Assembly: GCA_900319855.1 (NCBI GenBank) | Contig: ONQC01000020.1 | Location: 1-42,862 of the forward strand | Direction: 5' to 3' | Length of the DNA: 42,862 bases | Source: an uncultured Bacteroidales bacterium | GTDB taxonomy: Bacteria > Bacteroidota > Bacteroidia > Bacteroidales > UBA932 | Part shown: positions 40,889 through 42,862 of the stretch, piece after piece | How positions within the stretch are numbered: the first letter of the stretch is position 1 | How the letters are laid out: each line of letters begins with the position of its first letter | Program-made: the position numbers and the translations under genes | Notes under the pieces: model-generated | The model's database searches: none | Seen by the model: only the letters and a program-made list of their open reading frames with translations | What the model was told of the DNA's origin: nothing

Positions 40889-42232
40889 ATGGCCGTTCCC
40901 CTGATCCGGCCGATGGACTTGCAAACAGACATGGATCCGATACACTATGTGACCGCCGACCAGGCCGTCCAACTCGTGAAGTCTCACGACCATATCCACT
41001 TGAGCGGCGTTGCCAATGTGCCGCATCCCCTGATTGCCGCCCTCTGCCGGAGGGCTGACGCCGGGGAGTTGGAGGACCTGCACTTCCACCATATCCATAC
41101 CGAAGGACCGGCTCCGTATTCCGATCCGGCTTACGAAGGAATCTTTTTTGAGCAGGGTTTCTTCGTGGGACCGAATGTCCGGGCCAACGTGAATGCGGGT
41201 TACGCCGATTATATTCCGCTGCATCTGGAAGAATCTCCGAAGATGTACCGCAGCGGTATCCTGCCCTGTGATGTGGCGATGGTACAGGTATCGGAACCGG
41301 AGGACGACTATGTCTCTCTGGGGTGTTCGGTGGACTGCTCGGTGGCTGCCATTGAATCCGCTACCCATGTTCTGGCGGTGGTCAATCCGCATGTGCCCTT
41401 CGCCTATGGCGACCTGGTTCCGGTGGAACGGATCGAAGCTTTCGTATGGGACGATACCCCGCTGTATACCATCCCCTTTGCCGAGCCTTCAGCCATCGAC
41501 CTGGCCATCGGCCGCCATTGTGCGGACCTGGTCCCGGACGGGGCCTGCCTGCAGATGGGAATCGGCTCGCTGCCGAATGCGATTGCCTCGCACCTGAAAA
41601 ACCACAAAGACCTGGGCTTGCACACGGAACTGTTCTCCGACGGTGTGCTGGACCTGATCCGCAGCGGGGTGATCAATGGTACCCGGAAGGTGACCGATCC
41701 GGGCAAGGTGGTTGCCGCATTCCTGTTGGGGTCAACGGAACTCTATGATTTCGTGGATCATAACAAGGATGTCCTGATGCGGGACATCAGCTATACCAAC
41801 GACCCGTGGGTCATCGCCCGGAATCCGGGCGTCGTATCCATCAACTTTGCCACCGAAGTAGATCTGACCGGACAGATCTGCGCCGATTCGATCGGGACGC
41901 GGATCTATTCCGGTACGGGCGGACAGTTGGATTTCGTCAAAGGCGCGCGCCGGTCGGAAGGCGGAAAATCGGTCATCGCCCTGCCGTCCCGGACCCGGAA
42001 AGGGAAGAACAAGATCGTTCCGGTCCTGGCCAGCGGAGCGGGGGTTGTCACCCCGCGGGCGGATGCGGAATGGATCGTGACCGAATATGGGGCCGTCAAC
42101 CTGTATGGCCGCTCATTGCAGGAACGGGCGAAACTCCTGACCAGCATTGCCCATCCGGATGACCGGGAGATGCTGGAACAAGCTGCCTTTGAAAGATTTG
42201 GGAAACATTACTTGAATTTAACAATTAGATAA
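40889..42232 (+). CDS. Acetyl-CoA hydrolase/transferase family CoA-transferase
   Basis: 447 aa, cytoplasmic. It follows the 4-hydroxybutyrate/butyrate:acetate CoA-transferase pattern: VTADQAVQLVKSHDHIHLSG at the start, LQMGIGSLPNAIASHL, TELFSDGVLDLIRSGVINGTRK, and FATEVDLTGQICADS with the likely catalytic glutamate, then GTGGQLDFVKGA. The exact acyl substrate cannot be set from sequence. ATG 40889 leaves almost no leader; ATG 40913 (MDLQTDMD) is an alternative. The TTG at 40877 overlaps the promoter. Its stop overlaps the start of the next gene (TAATG). Confidence 0.85.
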   Translation: MAVPLIRPMDLQTDMDPIHYVTADQAVQLVKSHDHIHLSGVANVPHPLIAALCRRADAGELEDLHFHHIHTEGPAPYSDPAYEGIFFEQGFFVGPNVRANVNAGYADYIPLHLEESPKMYRSGILPCDVAMVQVSEPEDDYVSLGCSVDCSVAAIESATHVLAVVNPHVPFAYGDLVPVERIEAFVWDDTPLYTIPFAEPSAIDLAIGRHCADLVPDGACLQMGIGSLPNAIASHLKNHKDLGLHTELFSDGVLDLIRSGVINGTRKVTDPGKVVAAFLLGSTELYDFVDHNKDVLMRDISYTNDPWVIARNPGVVSINFATEVDLTGQICADSIGTRIYSGTGGQLDFVKGARRSEGGKSVIALPSRTRKGKNKIVPVLASGAGVVTPRADAEWIVTEYGAVNLYGRSLQERAKLLTSIAHPDDREMLEQAAFERFGKHYLNLTIR

Positions 42233-42862
42233 TGAGCACTTTTACCGTTACCCGGGCGACTGCCGACCATCTGGGTCTTGTCCCGGAAATCGTGGCTGCC
42301 TTTGAGAATGTCCATGAGAACAAAAGCACCGGATTCGCTTCGCGGACGCCGGAGTACATTACTTCCAAAATCCTGGAAGACAAGGCGGTCATCGCCCTTG
42401 ACGGGGACAAATTCGCCGGATTCTGCTACATCGAGTCGTGGGGACATGACCGTTTCGTGGCCAATTCCGGCTTGCTGGTCAAACCGGAGTACCGGGGCCA
42501 GGGACTGGCCCGCCAGATCAAGAAGATGGCGTTCGACCTGTCCCGGGAAAAGTTCCCGGAGGCAAAGATTTTCGGCCTGACGACCGGCCTGCAGGTCATG
42601 CGGATCAATTCCGCCTTGGGATATGAACCCGTTACCTTCTCCGAACTGACGGACGATCCGGAATTCTGGAAAGGCTGCGAAGGCTGCCCGAATTTCGACA
42701 TCCTGCAGCGGAACCAGTACAACAGCTGCCTGTGTACGGGCATGCTGTTCGATCCCGCCCGCAAGATCAAGAAGGGCAACGGCAAGAAAGTCGTCGTCGC
42801 GTACAGCGGAGGATTGGATACTTCCTATACGGTCATGTATCTGAGCCGGGAAATGGGCTACG
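42232..42862 (+). CDS. argG: GNAT acetyltransferase fused to argininosuccinate synthase (partial)
   Basis: Open to the window end (210 codons visible). Residues 1-165 form a GNAT acyltransferase: VTRATADHLGLVPEIVAAF, then NSGLLVKPEYRGQGLARQIKK with the acetyl-CoA loop, and GLTTGLQVMRINSALGYEPV. A Cys-rich link (GCEGCPNFDILQRNQYNSCLC) follows. Without a stop codon the frame continues into KKVVVAYSGGLDTSYTVMYL, the N-terminus of argininosuccinate synthase with ATP loop SGGLDTS (192-198). It would join citrulline and aspartate in arginine synthesis, with the GNAT part possibly acting in the acetyl or succinyl branch of the same pathway. Whether the cell makes one chain or starts ArgG internally is not shown. 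Confidence 0.85.
   Translation, partial: MSTFTVTRATADHLGLVPEIVAAFENVHENKSTGFASRTPEYITSKILEDKAVIALDGDKFAGFCYIESWGHDRFVANSGLLVKPEYRGQGLARQIKKMAFDLSREKFPEAKIFGLTTGLQVMRINSALGYEPVTFSELTDDPEFWKGCEGCPNFDILQRNQYNSCLCTGMLFDPARKIKKGNGKKVVVAYSGGLDTSYTVMYLSREMGY

Overview
The window looks like a chromosomal segment of a GC-rich member of the Bacteroidota, probably Bacteroidales. Three things point there. Most genes are preceded by the Bacteroidota promoter signature (TTTG, a spacer of about 19-21 nt, then TAnnTTTG) and very few by a Shine-Dalgarno sequence. Several families present are typical of the phylum (GSCFA, DUF4252, DUF3276, DUF5606, DUF6340, an M49-like lipoprotein). Lipoproteins with short lipoboxes are common. 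It is a dense core-genome region: I saw no insertion sequence, phage, CRISPR array, tRNA or rRNA, and no gene-free stretch longer than about 260 bases.

Layout: 1-283 is the end of a GSCFA gene. 435-4859 (minus) carries a coiled-coil gene, zapA, a 6S RNA, rny and dsbD. 5004-6892 (plus) is a four-gene ECF sigma operon (DUF4252, sigma, putative anti-sigma, DUF4252). 6889-10246 (minus) holds a uridine kinase-like gene and ettA, which is broken by a 7-bp tandem duplication. A short transcription unit with a 31-codon ORF sits at 10302-10463. 10469-12082 (minus) is bcp, carbonic anhydrase and a lipoprotein. 12221-14686 has a membrane protein and a Na/Pi cotransporter. 14688-15140 (minus) is a free methionine sulfoxide reductase. 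15250-17578 pairs a phosphoribosyltransferase-like gene with a cytosine permease.

17616-25317 is the most unusual part. Five overlapping genes encode a heterodisulfide-reductase-like complex: HdrC, HdrB, a short HdrA, a second HdrC, and a membrane protein fusing a cytochrome-b-like part to an HdrD-like part. They continue without gaps into an SDR, a cardiolipin synthase and a ProXp-ala-type editing protein. No methanogen cofactor gene, hydrogenase or formate dehydrogenase accompanies them, so a quinone-linked thiol/disulfide or flavin electron route is the best guess. The unit ends at a 176-bp imperfect palindrome.

25508-33550 (mostly minus) holds an M49-like lipoprotein with a changed active-site motif, nadE (plus), a nucleoside salvage pair (purine nucleoside phosphorylase and MTA/SAH deaminase), threonine aldolase, a glutathione peroxidase-like lipoprotein and a DUF3276 protein. 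33643-39185 (plus) is a long housekeeping operon: nusB, yajC, ybbR-like, coaE, DUF5606, rimO, DUF6340. 39182-40731 (minus) is queC-queD-queE for preQ0 synthesis. 40889-42862 (plus) has a CoA transferase and the start of a GNAT-argininosuccinate synthase fusion cut by the window edge.

Main points for a second look: the Hdr-like operon, the ettA duplication, two long intergenic palindromes at convergent gene ends, the short transcription unit at 10302-10463, a terminator-like hairpin that fills the leader of the phosphoribosyltransferase gene, an mtaD promoter nested in a terminator, and the GNAT-ArgG fusion.
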